Of a stretch of 64,000 bases of DNA, positions 8,545 through 16,365 are shown in pieces. The notes under the pieces were generated by a model. That model was not told the origin of the DNA. It was given only the letters and a program-made list of their open reading frames with translations, and did not search any database. Origin of the DNA: Litoribacter ruber (GTDB lineage Bacteria; Bacteroidota; Bacteroidia; Cytophagales; Cyclobacteriaceae). Numbering within the stretch: the first letter of the stretch is position 1; every line of letters begins with the position of its first letter. Made by a program: the position numbers and the translations under genes. The stretch is from assembly GCF_018500185.1 (NCBI RefSeq), contig NZ_JAHBGI010000002.1, positions 186,001 through 250,000 on the forward strand. Direction: 5' to 3'.

Positions 8545-10380
8545 TTATTTTGATCTTTTACGCCCAAAACGACCCCAGAGCCCCTTTATCTTACTAAATA
8601 GCTTCTGATAGAGTTCAGCTTCAAATAACCTGGCATCTTTTCTTGCCTGCTTCAAGAAAAAGAAACCCACAGGTATAAGACAAAGGTTGGCAAACCAAGT
8701 ACCTATCAAAGGATCCACAATCCCTTCCTTGGCCCATTTTTCCCCCGTAATGGTCAGCATATAGAAAATGATAAAGAAAATGATGGAGAAAAGTACCGGC
8801 ATTCCCAATCCGCCCTTTTTAATAATTGCTCCTAAAGGAGCTCCTATCATAAACATGACTATACAAGCAAATGCCTGCGTATATTTTTGGTACCAAGCAA
8901 TTTCAAATCTTCTGAATTCCCGCTCCAGATTATCGATTTTAGTCTTTTGAATATTGAATTGGTTCTTCATCGTTCTAGCCGAATTCAAGGCAATGGACGC
9001 TCCTCTGACATTGGTTTTCGAATTTTCAAAGAGGGAATCCAAGTCAGCAATCTTCTTTTCAGAAAAACTAAGCCAAACGGGCTGCTGGACTAAAATTTCT
9101 GAAGCAACTTCTTCCTCTGTTTCAGGGGCCACCGTATCTGCAGTTGCCGCTGTAGTGGTATCTGGCTGATTTGCGGCAGTCTCCCCTCTCCGGATTGCCT
9201 CCAATGTATCAACGGCTGCCAAAGAGTCGGGCATACCTTCCAAGTATTCCTCGTCATCTTCAAATTCCTCAAAATCCTGTTCTTGGTAAAAGAGTTCAAC
9301 ATGGTCAATTGGGATATTGAGGTCCACCTCTTCGAGGGAAGTGGAGTCACCTTCGGCCAAAGCGACACTATCGACCTGTTTAGCTTCTTCGATTAGCTTT
9401 TGCTTCCAGCGTTCGTTTCGTATGGAATCCGCACGTTCCTTTTTGGCCAAAATATCACGCGGGGCAGTAAGCTTCCTGTTTTTGGTGAAATAGGAATAAT
9501 TGGACTCCGTATTAATGTAGTTGTAATAATGGAAAGAATTCAGATCCCGCCCCATAGAGTCTAAATCAAACCGGATTTCCCTGATGTTCTTAATACTCCG
9601 GTTATTGGACCATTGGTCATCTGTAGTCCGATTAAGGTTAAAGGCATCCAAACTGAAAACCATTTCATTCTGGTTAAAGCTGGTCCTGCTAAAATCCACC
9701 GGTTTTTCCTTAATCCCTCTATGGCTACCACTCTCCTGATAACTGTTGCCATGGAAAAGGGTCAGCTTCATGTAGCGGTCATTGAAAAAAGGTTCCATTC
9801 TTCCCGAATCCGCCATGGTAATACTTGTGTTGCCTTGGCCCGATGAATGGTCGTAAATGATGATATCTTTCAGGGTGACATCATCCAGCTTTCTATTTAC
9901 CTTAATACTGTAATTAGGAATGCCATTATAGAAAACCCCCTCCTGAATGTCCAATGCAGGAGACTTCATGCGGATATCATACAATAAACTGAAAGTTTTG
10001 AGGTTTACCCGGGGGACTAGGTAATTGTTTGACAGGTAAGCAAAAAACGTAAGGATCACCACAAATATCCCAATAGGCAAAAGAGCCCTCAATAGGGAGA
10101 TGCCACTACTTTTGATAGCAGTCAATTCAAAATGCTCTCCCAAGTTGCCAAATGTCATCAGGGCAGAAAGCAACACCGCCAGCGGCAAGGCCATAGGACT
10201 AATACTGATCACGAAGTAGCTGATCAGCTCCATATAAATACTAAAACTCAATCCCTTTCCGAATATCTCATCAAAATATTTGAGCATATTCACAATAAGT
10301 AGGATAAAGTCTACTACTATAAATGTAAGGAGAAAAGGGCCGATGAAAGACCCAAGTATTAATTTATCTAGTTTTTTCAT
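8545..10380 (-). CDS. LptF/LptG (YjgP/YjgQ) family permease with long acidic insert
   Basis: LptF/LptG permeases pair with the LptB ATPase to extract lipopolysaccharide from the inner membrane. The first ~130 residues hold three transmembrane segments (SFIGPFLLTFIVVDFILLIV; ISPMALPLAVLLSALMTFG; LLPIGIFVVILTFFAYL), followed by the periplasmic jellyroll region, and the last ~120 residues hold three more (FACIVMFMIGAPLGAIIKKGG is the family motif). At 611 residues it is far longer than the ~360 of E. coli LptF/G. The extra length is a hydrophilic, very acidic stretch at roughly residues 300-430, rich in E, D, T and A, inside the periplasmic domain. Which of LptF or LptG it corresponds to cannot be decided here. 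Confidence 0.87.
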   Translation of the reverse strand: MKKLDKLILGSFIGPFLLTFIVVDFILLIVNMLKYFDEIFGKGLSFSIYMELISYFVISISPMALPLAVLLSALMTFGNLGEHFELTAIKSSGISLLRALLPIGIFVVILTFFAYLSNNYLVPRVNLKTFSLLYDIRMKSPALDIQEGVFYNGIPNYSIKVNRKLDDVTLKDIIIYDHSSGQGNTSITMADSGRMEPFFNDRYMKLTLFHGNSYQESGSHRGIKEKPVDFSRTSFNQNEMVFSLDAFNLNRTTDDQWSNNRSIKNIREIRFDLDSMGRDLNSFHYYNYINTESNYSYFTKNRKLTAPRDILAKKERADSIRNERWKQKLIEEAKQVDSVALAEGDSTSLEEVDLNIPIDHVELFYQEQDFEEFEDDEEYLEGMPDSLAAVDTLEAIRRGETAANQPDTTTAATADTVAPETEEEVASEILVQQPVWLSFSEKKIADLDSLFENSKTNVRGASIALNSARTMKNQFNIQKTKIDNLEREFRRFEIAWYQKYTQAFACIVMFMIGAPLGAIIKKGGLGMPVLFSIIFFIIFYMLTITGEKWAKEGIVDPLIGTWFANLCLIPVGFFFLKQARKDARLFEAELYQKLFSKIKGLWGRFGRKRSK

Positions 10381-10460
10381 GAAGTGCTTGAGCGCTCCTT
10401 TCCTGATTATGACGCTGCAAAGGTCACAATATTATGGCAAAAAAGATAATTGATGTTAAA

Positions 10461-10856
10461 TTATCCTCCTATTATCTCCTTCAGGTTATGGATAAGGCTG
10501 TCCCAAATGGATTCCTGTTCCTCTTCGTCATAACCGTTACTATAGTCCACCACCCTTAAAAATAGCGTCTGGGTCAATTCATTTTCATCCAATCGGAATT
10601 CCAGGTAACTTTTGTCGTCCTCATCGGGCATTGCAGGATCAAAAAATTCAAATTTCACGCTGTGATTAGATCTCAGGCCTACCATTTTGGCGTAGTGTTC
10701 TTCACCATCATATGTGAATATATAACTCTTGTCCTCGTTGATGGTGACATTGTCAGCAAACCATTGATTAAGTCCGCTAGCAGAGCTTAAATAAGGGAAA
10801 ATAACCTTTTTGGAAGTATTCACCTGATAGTCAGAAACAAACTTATACTTTACCAT
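10461..10856 (-). CDS. START-like / SRPBCC domain protein
   Basis: A 131-residue soluble protein beginning VKYKFVSDYQVNTSKKVIFPYLSSASGLNQWFADNV, which is the first strand and helices of the helix-grip (Bet v1/AHSA1/START-like) fold. It ends in an amphipathic C-terminal helix (EEQESIWDSLIHNLKEIIG). Such short START-like proteins are widespread in Bacteroidota and are annotated only by fold; ligand and role are unknown. It lies 80 bp upstream of the Lpt-type permease on the same strand and is divergent from the tRNA region. Confidence 0.75.
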   Translation of the reverse strand: MVKYKFVSDYQVNTSKKVIFPYLSSASGLNQWFADNVTINEDKSYIFTYDGEEHYAKMVGLRSNHSVKFEFFDPAMPDEDDKSYLEFRLDENELTQTLFLRVVDYSNGYDEEEQESIWDSLIHNLKEIIGG

Positions 10857-10906
10857 ATCACAACATTAATCATTGAATAAAAATCTCATATTTTTATGCA
10901 CTAGCA

Positions 10907-10938
10907 CTTGCATTTATATTGGAAAGCCTCCATATTTG
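10907..10938 (+). promoter_or_regulatory. Predicted promoter for the tRNA-Met unit
   Basis: CTTG (10907-10910) and CATATTTG (10931-10938) are separated by 20 bp and match the -33 TTTG and -7 TAnnTTTG elements with one mismatch each. They point towards the two tRNA-Met-like sequences. The 10950-11055 stretch that follows contains a small GAGAG/CTCTC hairpin and AT-rich inverted repeats but no gene. Confidence 0.35.
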
Positions 10939-11060
10939 CAGTCCCAATTGAGAGCAAACAAACTCTCAGGCGGTCTAAAAATAGGTTTCTAAATGATAGA
11001 AACATAATTTACTTAAAAAATAATTAATTTATTTACTTTTAAGTAAAAATTTCACTTAAT

Positions 11061-11136
11061 GTCTAGGTAGCTCAGATGGTTAGAGCGCAGGATTCATATC
11101 CGCCGCGGCGGACGGCAGTTCGATTCACGTATCGAA
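11061..11136 (+). pseudogene. Damaged tRNA-Met copy disrupted by a GC-rich palindrome
   Basis: Bases from AGGTAGCTCAGATGG to GATTCATA (11065-11098) match the intact tRNA-Met at 11164 exactly, including the CAT anticodon. The 10 bases that form the 3' anticodon stem and variable loop in the intact gene are replaced by a 14-base palindrome (11099-11112). The match then resumes in CGGCAGTTCGATTC. The 5' acceptor strand (GTCTAGG) has no matching 3' strand; instead TTCGAT...ATCGAA forms a small hairpin at 11119-11136. It cannot fold as a tRNA. Confidence 0.75.
11099..11112. repeat. 14-bp perfect palindrome TCCGCCGCGGCGGA
   Basis: The sequence is its own reverse complement and is entirely G+C apart from its two end bases, in an otherwise AT-rich stretch. 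It sits exactly where the intact neighbour has the 3' anticodon arm and variable loop. It may be a short mobile or REP-like palindrome; no second copy was noticed in this window. Confidence 0.6.
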
Positions 11137-11163
11137 TTGTTTAATATTGAAATAAAAATTAAT

Positions 11164-11237
11164 GGCGAGGTAGCTCAGATGGTTAGAGCGCAGGATTCAT
11201 AACCCTGAGGTCGGCAGTTCGATTCTGCTCCTCGCTA
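11164..11237 (+). tRNA. tRNA-Met (CAT anticodon)
   Basis: The acceptor stem GGCGAGG pairs with CCTCGCT (one G-T pair at the end), the D-arm is GCTC...GAGC, the anticodon arm has the loop containing CAT, and the T-arm is GGCAG-TTCGATT-CTGCT. The discriminator base is A and CCA is not encoded. The first base pair can form, which favours elongator rather than initiator tRNA. An intrinsic terminator follows two bases later. Confidence 0.93.
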
Positions 11238-11238
11238 C

Positions 11239-11272
11239 AAAGGCTTTCTTAACAGAAAGCCTTTTCTTTTTT
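11239..11272 (+). terminator. tRNA-Met terminator
   Basis: A perfect 11-bp hairpin AAAGGCTTTCT / AGAAAGCCTTT (11239-11249 with 11254-11264, loop TAAC) is followed by TCTTTTTT. It ends the tRNA transcript before the GIY-YIG remnant. Confidence 0.85.
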
Positions 11273-11291
11273 AAACTTAAATTTTTCAAGT

Positions 11292-11516
11292 ATGTATACC
11301 GTTTACGTGCTTTACTCTTTTACCTCAAAAAAGCTTTACCCCGGCTTTTCTTCGGATTTTATTACGAGGTTTCACTTTCACAATGAAAAATCCACCAAAG
11401 GGTTTACTAAAAAATTCAGACCCTGGTACTGTATACATGTAGAGTTTTTTCAACTTATTAAGGAAGCCATGAGTCGTGAAAAAAACTTAACCCAGCTCTT
11501 CTCCCATTACTTTTAG
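11292..11516 (+). pseudogene. Decayed GIY-YIG endonuclease-like gene (UPF0213 type)
   Basis: The 74-residue frame opens MYTVYVLYSFTSKKLYPGFS, clearly the N-terminus of small GIY-YIG proteins (VYVLYS...YIGFT). It continues with ITRFHFHN (catalytic-type Arg) and the RPWYCIHVEFF strand. The usual Y-I/V-G is Y-P-G here, and after SREKNL the conserved helix (LK...GRxxI) is replaced by TQLFSHYF and a stop. Both changes suggest inactivation. Small GIY-YIG genes often lie beside tRNA genes in this phylum. Alternatively it could be a shortened but expressed protein. Confidence 0.6.
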
Positions 11517-11527
11517 ACCAACATATT

Positions 11528-11535
11528 TATATTTG
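11528..11535 (+). promoter_or_regulatory. Predicted -7 element immediately before the voltage-sensor-like gene
   Basis: TATATTTG is a perfect TAnnTTTG match ending 5 bp before the ATG at 11541. No clear TTTG lies 19 bp upstream. If used, the mRNA would be leaderless or nearly so. Confidence 0.4.
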
Positions 11536-11540
11536 CAGAT

Positions 11541-12638
11541 ATGATGGAGAATGGTAGTAAAGGTAAATTGATTGAGAAAATCCAAAATTGCGATAATCCC
11601 TATTTGCTCAAGCAACTCGAGGCTTTGGTTAATAGGGAGAAAGCACTAGACCCTTTAGGTAACTTTTCTCAAGAATACCCCATATTGTTGGAAAGTCATA
11701 CTAGCCGGGATTTACGGATTTTTAAAAACATGGAAAGCCCTGTGGACAATCCCCTTTCGAGGTATGACACAAAAGTAACCCCTTATTTTTTCTATATCAG
11801 TGTATTGATGCTGATGATTTCAGCAGCCATTCTAAACTCCATTTCGCATGATGAAGAAAATCTTTTCATAGCTGTTTTTCAAGCTAAAACTGCTGCTATA
11901 TACTGGTCTATCTGGTTTGTTTATTTATTGGACTTTGGGTTGATATTATTTTTGGCTAGAAAACATAACCAGAAAATCGCAACTGGGGAGTTTATTTTCA
12001 GGATTTTTGCACTGGCGTTTCCGCCTTTAAGGATGGTATCAAGGCACATCCAAAACATCGAACTGGTATGGGTCCCCTTTTTCGGTTGGAGCCAAAGCAA
12101 CGAGGGTTTGCTCAAACTGCTTAAAAGGAAATTCTCACTGCCCATGATATTTATCGCTCTTCTAATTCTGCCTGTGCTTATTGTGGAGTGGAAATTTTAT
12201 GATGAGGTATCCACATTTTTGGAAACCGATCTAACATTTCTTTTAGACATGGTGCAGGCATTTATATGGATGGCTTTCGCTTTTGAATTTATCCTCATGT
12301 TTTCAGTGTCTAACGAGCGCCTTGATTACGTGAAGCGCAACTGGATAGATGTTGTGATAATCTTGCTTCCCTTCATTGCATTTGTAAGATCTATACGGCT
12401 GATTAAAATTGCCCGCTTGACCCAGATTGCAAGAGGTTATAAATTGCGGGGTATTCTTATGAAAGCGAGGCAGGGGCTCATATTTGCCAATTTTTTCTAC
12501 AGGATTCTGACCATTAAACCCACCTTTCAAATCAAAAACCTCAAGAAGCAATTGGACAAAAATCAACGGGAAAGGGAAGAAATTGAGGAGCAGCTTATTG
12601 AGTTGTATAGAGTCCTGAAAGCAAAAAAGGCGACCTAA
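11541..12638 (+). CDS. Voltage-sensor-like membrane protein without pore domain
   Basis: This 365-residue protein has two N-terminal transmembrane segments (~82-102, ~118-139) and then a segment resembling the S1-S4 voltage sensor of ion channels: S1 ~198-218, S2 ~233-256 with acidic Glu249, S3 starting NWIDVVIILLPF with Asp270, and S4 in which a charged or polar residue recurs every third position: Arg283, Arg286, Lys289, Arg292, Gln295, Arg298, Lys301. Family knowledge: S4 arginines spaced by three move in the membrane field, countered by S2/S3 acids. Only 62 residues follow S4, with no pore loop or S5/S6. The last ~35 are a predicted coiled coil (QLDKNQREREEIEEQLIEL). There is no room for a lost pore exon: the convergent hsp20 begins 23 bp later. 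A proton-channel-like or sensor-only role is inference. Confidence 0.7.
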   Translation: MMENGSKGKLIEKIQNCDNPYLLKQLEALVNREKALDPLGNFSQEYPILLESHTSRDLRIFKNMESPVDNPLSRYDTKVTPYFFYISVLMLMISAAILNSISHDEENLFIAVFQAKTAAIYWSIWFVYLLDFGLILFLARKHNQKIATGEFIFRIFALAFPPLRMVSRHIQNIELVWVPFFGWSQSNEGLLKLLKRKFSLPMIFIALLILPVLIVEWKFYDEVSTFLETDLTFLLDMVQAFIWMAFAFEFILMFSVSNERLDYVKRNWIDVVIILLPFIAFVRSIRLIKIARLTQIARGYKLRGILMKARQGLIFANFFYRILTIKPTFQIKNLKKQLDKNQREREEIEEQLIELYRVLKAKKAT

Positions 12639-12661
12639 CTCGGCCGCCCAGTCATTATAAC

Positions 12662-13108
12662 CTAACTAATTTCAATTCTTTTGGTGTTCTTAGGTGCTGA
12701 AGGTTCTTTTTTAGGCAGATTTACCTTCAGAATCCCGTTGTCGTATTTGGCATCAATTCTCTCCTGCTCTACAGTTTCAGGCAGTCTGAATGACCTGCTG
12801 ATGCTGGAGTAAGAAAACTCTTTCTTTCTGTACTTATCATTAGTCTCATCCGAGGAATGCTCTTTTTCCGCACTGATCGTCAGTACACCTTCATCAATGT
12901 CAATCTTGAAATCTCCCTTTTCAAATCCGGGCGCAGCGATTTCAAGCTTGAAGTTCTGCTCATCTTCCAACACATTGGTGGAAGGCACTTCGATGTTTTG
13001 ATCGATATTCCAAAACTTGTCTTCCCAGGTAAATGGGTTCTCGGAACCGAAGAAATCCTGGACCATCTTGGGCCAAAATCCTCCATTTTTTTTGCTTAAT
13101 GTGGTCAT
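12662..13108 (-). CDS. Hsp20/alpha-crystallin small heat-shock protein
   Basis: Small heat-shock proteins bind unfolding proteins independently of ATP. The 148-residue protein has an N-terminal aromatic region (FWPKMVQDFFGSENPF), an alpha-crystallin domain (~40-135) with the EIAAPGFEKGDFKIDIDEGV and A-YDNGILKVNLPKK signatures, and a C-terminal I-x-I oligomerisation motif (KRIEIS). Length is typical. It is a single-gene unit, convergent with the voltage-sensor-like gene, with a promoter-like element upstream. Confidence 0.93.
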   Translation of the reverse strand: MTTLSKKNGGFWPKMVQDFFGSENPFTWEDKFWNIDQNIEVPSTNVLEDEQNFKLEIAAPGFEKGDFKIDIDEGVLTISAEKEHSSDETNDKYRKKEFSYSSISRSFRLPETVEQERIDAKYDNGILKVNLPKKEPSAPKNTKRIEIS

Positions 13109-13131
13109 GGTTGTAGGCTTTAATTCTTTCG

Positions 13132-13162
13132 TAAATTTAACCCTAACCTACTGATATTAAAA
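13132..13162 (-). promoter_or_regulatory. Predicted hsp20 promoter
   Basis: On the minus strand TTTT (13162-13159) and TAAATTTA (13139-13132) are spaced by 19 bp, matching TTTG and TAnnTTTG with one mismatch each. It sits 24 bp upstream of the hsp20 ATG. Confidence 0.4.
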
Positions 13163-13242
13163 ATGATATATGTCAGTTTTTAAGTTTTTTGGATAGAAAC
13201 TATTAACAAGGAGTTATTAAGCTCTTTTAACAAATAGGACAT

Positions 13243-13266
13243 AAAAAAAGCGGGTAGAGAACCCGC
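13243..13266 (-). terminator. Terminator ending the D-amino-acid locus
   Basis: On the minus strand GCGGGT-TCTCT-ACCCGC (13266-13250) is followed by a seven-base T-run. It lies 8 bp after the stop of the D-aminoacylase gene, the last gene of the minus-strand run. Confidence 0.85.
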
Positions 13267-13273
13267 ATTTAAA

Positions 13274-14824
13274 TTATTTTTTTATGGCCTTCCCGGCTAG
13301 TTCACCCGTGTATTCCCCTTCATCAATGGCCAATTTTCCATTAACCATAACGTATTGCATTCCGCCTGACAAGGCACTTGGGTTGTCGTAATCCGCATTG
13401 TTTTCCAGTTCATCTAACCTGAAAAGTATCAAATCGGCATAATAGCCTTCCTTGACAAATCCCCTATCTTTTATTCCCAAGGTCTCTGCCGTCAAACCGG
13501 ACGAGCTGTGAATAGCAAACTCCAATGGGATAACATTTTTTTCCAAGGTGTATTCCACAAGTTTTTTGGTAAAGGAGCCATACTTGCGCGGATGTGCCAC
13601 CACACCATCTGACCCCGTCATCATCCAAGGCTGCCTCATAAAGTTTACAATATCTTCCTCTTGCATGTTAAATGAAACAACACGAACCGCAGATGATTCT
13701 TTTAGGATTTTGAAGACTGCTTCCCAAGGTTCCATTTGCCACTCTGCAGCCATTTTCTCCAAGGATTTGCCGTCTATTTCAGGCATTTTTGAATCACTTA
13801 AAATAAGAGAGGAGGGACCTCCCCTTCTTCTGATGTTTTCCGTCATTCCTTCCGAAAGAGTATCGAGTAGATTGGGGTCCTGGAGCCTTTCTAACAGGGC
13901 CTCATATCCCCCGTCTTCGGCCCATCGTGGGACCACCGCCGCAATCAGGCTGGTTCTGCTGGCTTCATAGGGATATTGATTAGCAGTCACCTCCATGCCA
14001 GCGTCCTGGGCCTCTTCGATCTTTCTGATTACTTCATCACTCATTCCCCATACATCGGCTCCAAGAGCTTTGAGATGGGAAAAGTGGATGGGAATCCCGG
14101 ATTCTCGTCCTATTTCCAAGGTCTCCTCAACAGAGCTTAGGAGACCAATAGAATAGCTGCTTTCATCACGCATATGGGTATCATAGATTCCCCCATGTTG
14201 GTGGGCTACTTTTGCAAGTGCCACCACTTCACTTTTTTCTGCGAAGCTACCCGGACTGTAAAAAAGACCCGTGGAAAGTCCCAAGGCTCCTTCCTCCATA
14301 CCCTTTGCTACCAGAGATTTCATTTCCTCCAATTGATTTTCATCTGGAGCCACATCCTTATTGCCCAATACCAACCGTCGGACGGTGCCGTGTCCTACAA
14401 AGAGGCCCGCATTGGTCCCTATACCGTTTTTTTCCCATTCGTCTAGCTTTTCTCCGATTGGAAATGGTCCACTGCCATCGTTGCCTCCTATCACCGTAGT
14501 GACTCCCTGCATGAGGTAGGCCAAATTGCTCCTGCGATCCGGGTGGCTGAGGTCCCCTTCCACATGGGTATGGGGATCAATAAAGCCAGGAGCCAAAATC
14601 ATCCCTTCGGCTTCTATCTCTCTTGAAGCGGCAAAACCAGCTTTTGCCTTTCCAACAAATACGATCTGACCGTCCCTGACCCCCACATCTTTAACTTTCC
14701 CAGGGCTATTGGTGCCATCATAGACTTTGGCACCTTTTATTAATATATCTAGATCCTGTCCTATCACCTCTCCTGAGATAACAAGGGCAGAAACTGCCAT
14801 AAATGTCTTTAAAATCTTTCTCAT
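13274..14824 (-). CDS. Exported N-acyl-D-amino-acid deacylase (D-aminoacylase)
   Basis: Members of this amidohydrolase subfamily cleave N-acyl-D-amino acids, including N-acyl-D-glutamate, to the free D-amino acid. The 516-residue protein begins with a signal peptide (MRKILKTFMAVSALVISGEV), so it acts outside the cytoplasm. It has the metal-binding GFIDPHTHVEGDL motif, the FSHLKALG histidine, QYPYEASRTSL, and the late GSDGVVAHPRKYGSFTK motif typical of D-aminoacylases. Its start overlaps the stop of the racemase-like gene by 4 bp, so the two are translationally coupled and probably sequential in one pathway. Exact acyl and amino-acid specificity cannot be read from the sequence. Confidence 0.88.
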   Translation of the reverse strand: MRKILKTFMAVSALVISGEVIGQDLDILIKGAKVYDGTNSPGKVKDVGVRDGQIVFVGKAKAGFAASREIEAEGMILAPGFIDPHTHVEGDLSHPDRRSNLAYLMQGVTTVIGGNDGSGPFPIGEKLDEWEKNGIGTNAGLFVGHGTVRRLVLGNKDVAPDENQLEEMKSLVAKGMEEGALGLSTGLFYSPGSFAEKSEVVALAKVAHQHGGIYDTHMRDESSYSIGLLSSVEETLEIGRESGIPIHFSHLKALGADVWGMSDEVIRKIEEAQDAGMEVTANQYPYEASRTSLIAAVVPRWAEDGGYEALLERLQDPNLLDTLSEGMTENIRRRGGPSSLILSDSKMPEIDGKSLEKMAAEWQMEPWEAVFKILKESSAVRVVSFNMQEEDIVNFMRQPWMMTGSDGVVAHPRKYGSFTKKLVEYTLEKNVIPLEFAIHSSSGLTAETLGIKDRGFVKEGYYADLILFRLDELENNADYDNPSALSGGMQYVMVNGKLAIDEGEYTGELAGKAIKK

Positions 14825-16365
14825 TGGATCCTTTCCTCTTTAGCCAACTCGGAAGTTTTATCGCTATTTTTATTGAACTCAGTGATTATTTGATAGGTTG
14901 TGGGCACTGATTTTTCCAGCCTTCCCAATGTTTCGCTTGGTATGTTGGAATTACTAAATGGTACTCTTTTCACATATTCCTGAACCTCCCCGGCTGTCCT
15001 TCCATATTTGAAGTCATACGGGAATCTTCCTTTATCATCCACTTTGACGTTTGGATTGTCTGTATTGGGCACACTGATATAAAACTCGCTTTCTTGCATA
15101 TCACCATCCAAATTGAAAAGGTCCTGCTCATCCAGAAAAGCATATAATTCTTCAGCGACATTGATAGCCGGATCAACGATGGCAATATTATCGGCCATGT
15201 GCTTTCTATAGACATACTCGCCGTTTTGCTGATAATTGCGCAATTCTTCAAGGACTTGCTCGATTTCCTGGGTCAAATAGGGATAGTGCGTACAGCCCAA
15301 CATCACTACTTTAAGTGGTTTGGGGTTTTCTGCCTTTCTGATTTTTTCCATCATGGAAACTAGGTGATACCGGACATAATTATCAGAACTGTTGATTTGA
15401 AGAACTTCACAGTCCCCACCGCTTTGGACATCACATAACATCTTATTATGGTCAAAATCAAAGTTGTAGACGTCCATAAGCGTCTGGTCAATTTTGAAAT
15501 CCTCATGATCTAAGGATGGACCTCTGTAATCCTCTCGAGGGCTATCCAGGTCACGGTTGATATAATCAGGCTCCTCGTCTACTGCCTCGGCAATTCCATG
15601 GCCTCCCTGATTATAAACTTGGATGTCACCAGTAAAACCCATTTCCTCCATTTTTTTCAAAATAGTGTTTTCATATCCTTTGGAGGCAATGGTGCCTACT
15701 GTGGCAAATACGGCAATAGCCCCATCTTCATCTTGCTCAAAATGGCTCAAGGCGCCCTTGGCTCCGGCATCAATCACGCCGATTACTTTTAAGGGAACCC
15801 CGGATTTATCGATAAAGGCCTCAATGTTTTCCTTTCCGTAAGCCGTTGCTGTATTGCAGGCAATTACCATAGCCTTTACAGGCTGCTTATCCCTTCTGTA
15901 TTCTGAGGCGTTCTGGGATGGGTAATACTTATCTGAAAGTAAAAATTGGGCATCTTTGATAATGTGCTCAATCAGCAGATCCGACTTGTTTTCAGCATAA
16001 TAATTACCATAAGGCATATTGGCTTGATCGGCCAGATAAATGAACTTCTCATTGGAAAAATCCGGTACCTGATCCGAACCGGATTTACGGCTCATGTTAT
16101 CATGTTCATCAAAATCCAGCAGTGAGTTCAAAATGGTAAGACCACCAGTACCGGAGTCGAATACTCCAATGGGCAACTTTCTGTCCTTATGCGGGTAATT
16201 CTCAAAGTCAACATGAAAGAAGCTGTCCTGATCTTCAATGATCGCTCTTTCTATGGGCAATAACTCTGCCTGAGCATGACCTGCCTCCTGCTGCTGACAG
16301 CTTTGAAGGGACAGACCCGCGGCTATTCCTAATAAGAGGGTATTAATCTGTTTTGTACTTATCAT
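14821..16365 (-). CDS. Lipoprotein with glutamate-racemase-like domain
   Basis: The N-terminus is a lipoprotein signal (GIAAGLSLQSC, lipobox LQSC), so the protein is exported and lipid-anchored. The body carries all hallmark motifs of Asp/Glu racemases (MurI): IGVFDSGTGGLTILNSLL, VIACNTATAYG with the first catalytic Cys, and VVMLGCTHYPYL with the second Cys. Cytoplasmic MurI is ~265 residues; this one is 514 because of insertions, including a long acidic stretch between the two cysteine motifs and an extended C-terminus. It overlaps both neighbours by 4 bp (serine hydrolase upstream, D-aminoacylase downstream). A periplasmic or outer-membrane D-Glu/L-Glu racemase using D-Glu freed by the deacylase is the natural inference. 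Activity outside the cytoplasm is unproven. Confidence 0.82.
   Translation of the reverse strand: MISTKQINTLLLGIAAGLSLQSCQQQEAGHAQAELLPIERAIIEDQDSFFHVDFENYPHKDRKLPIGVFDSGTGGLTILNSLLDFDEHDNMSRKSGSDQVPDFSNEKFIYLADQANMPYGNYYAENKSDLLIEHIIKDAQFLLSDKYYPSQNASEYRRDKQPVKAMVIACNTATAYGKENIEAFIDKSGVPLKVIGVIDAGAKGALSHFEQDEDGAIAVFATVGTIASKGYENTILKKMEEMGFTGDIQVYNQGGHGIAEAVDEEPDYINRDLDSPREDYRGPSLDHEDFKIDQTLMDVYNFDFDHNKMLCDVQSGGDCEVLQINSSDNYVRYHLVSMMEKIRKAENPKPLKVVMLGCTHYPYLTQEIEQVLEELRNYQQNGEYVYRKHMADNIAIVDPAINVAEELYAFLDEQDLFNLDGDMQESEFYISVPNTDNPNVKVDDKGRFPYDFKYGRTAGEVQEYVKRVPFSNSNIPSETLGRLEKSVPTTYQIITEFNKNSDKTSELAKEERIQ

Noticed and set aside
11061-11136. Second functional tRNA with CAT anticodon
   Set aside because: The 3' anticodon stem and the 3' acceptor strand are missing, so no cloverleaf can form.
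13548-13970. 140-codon plus-strand frame inside the D-aminoacylase gene
   Set aside because: Antisense shadow of a gene with clear family motifs along its whole length.
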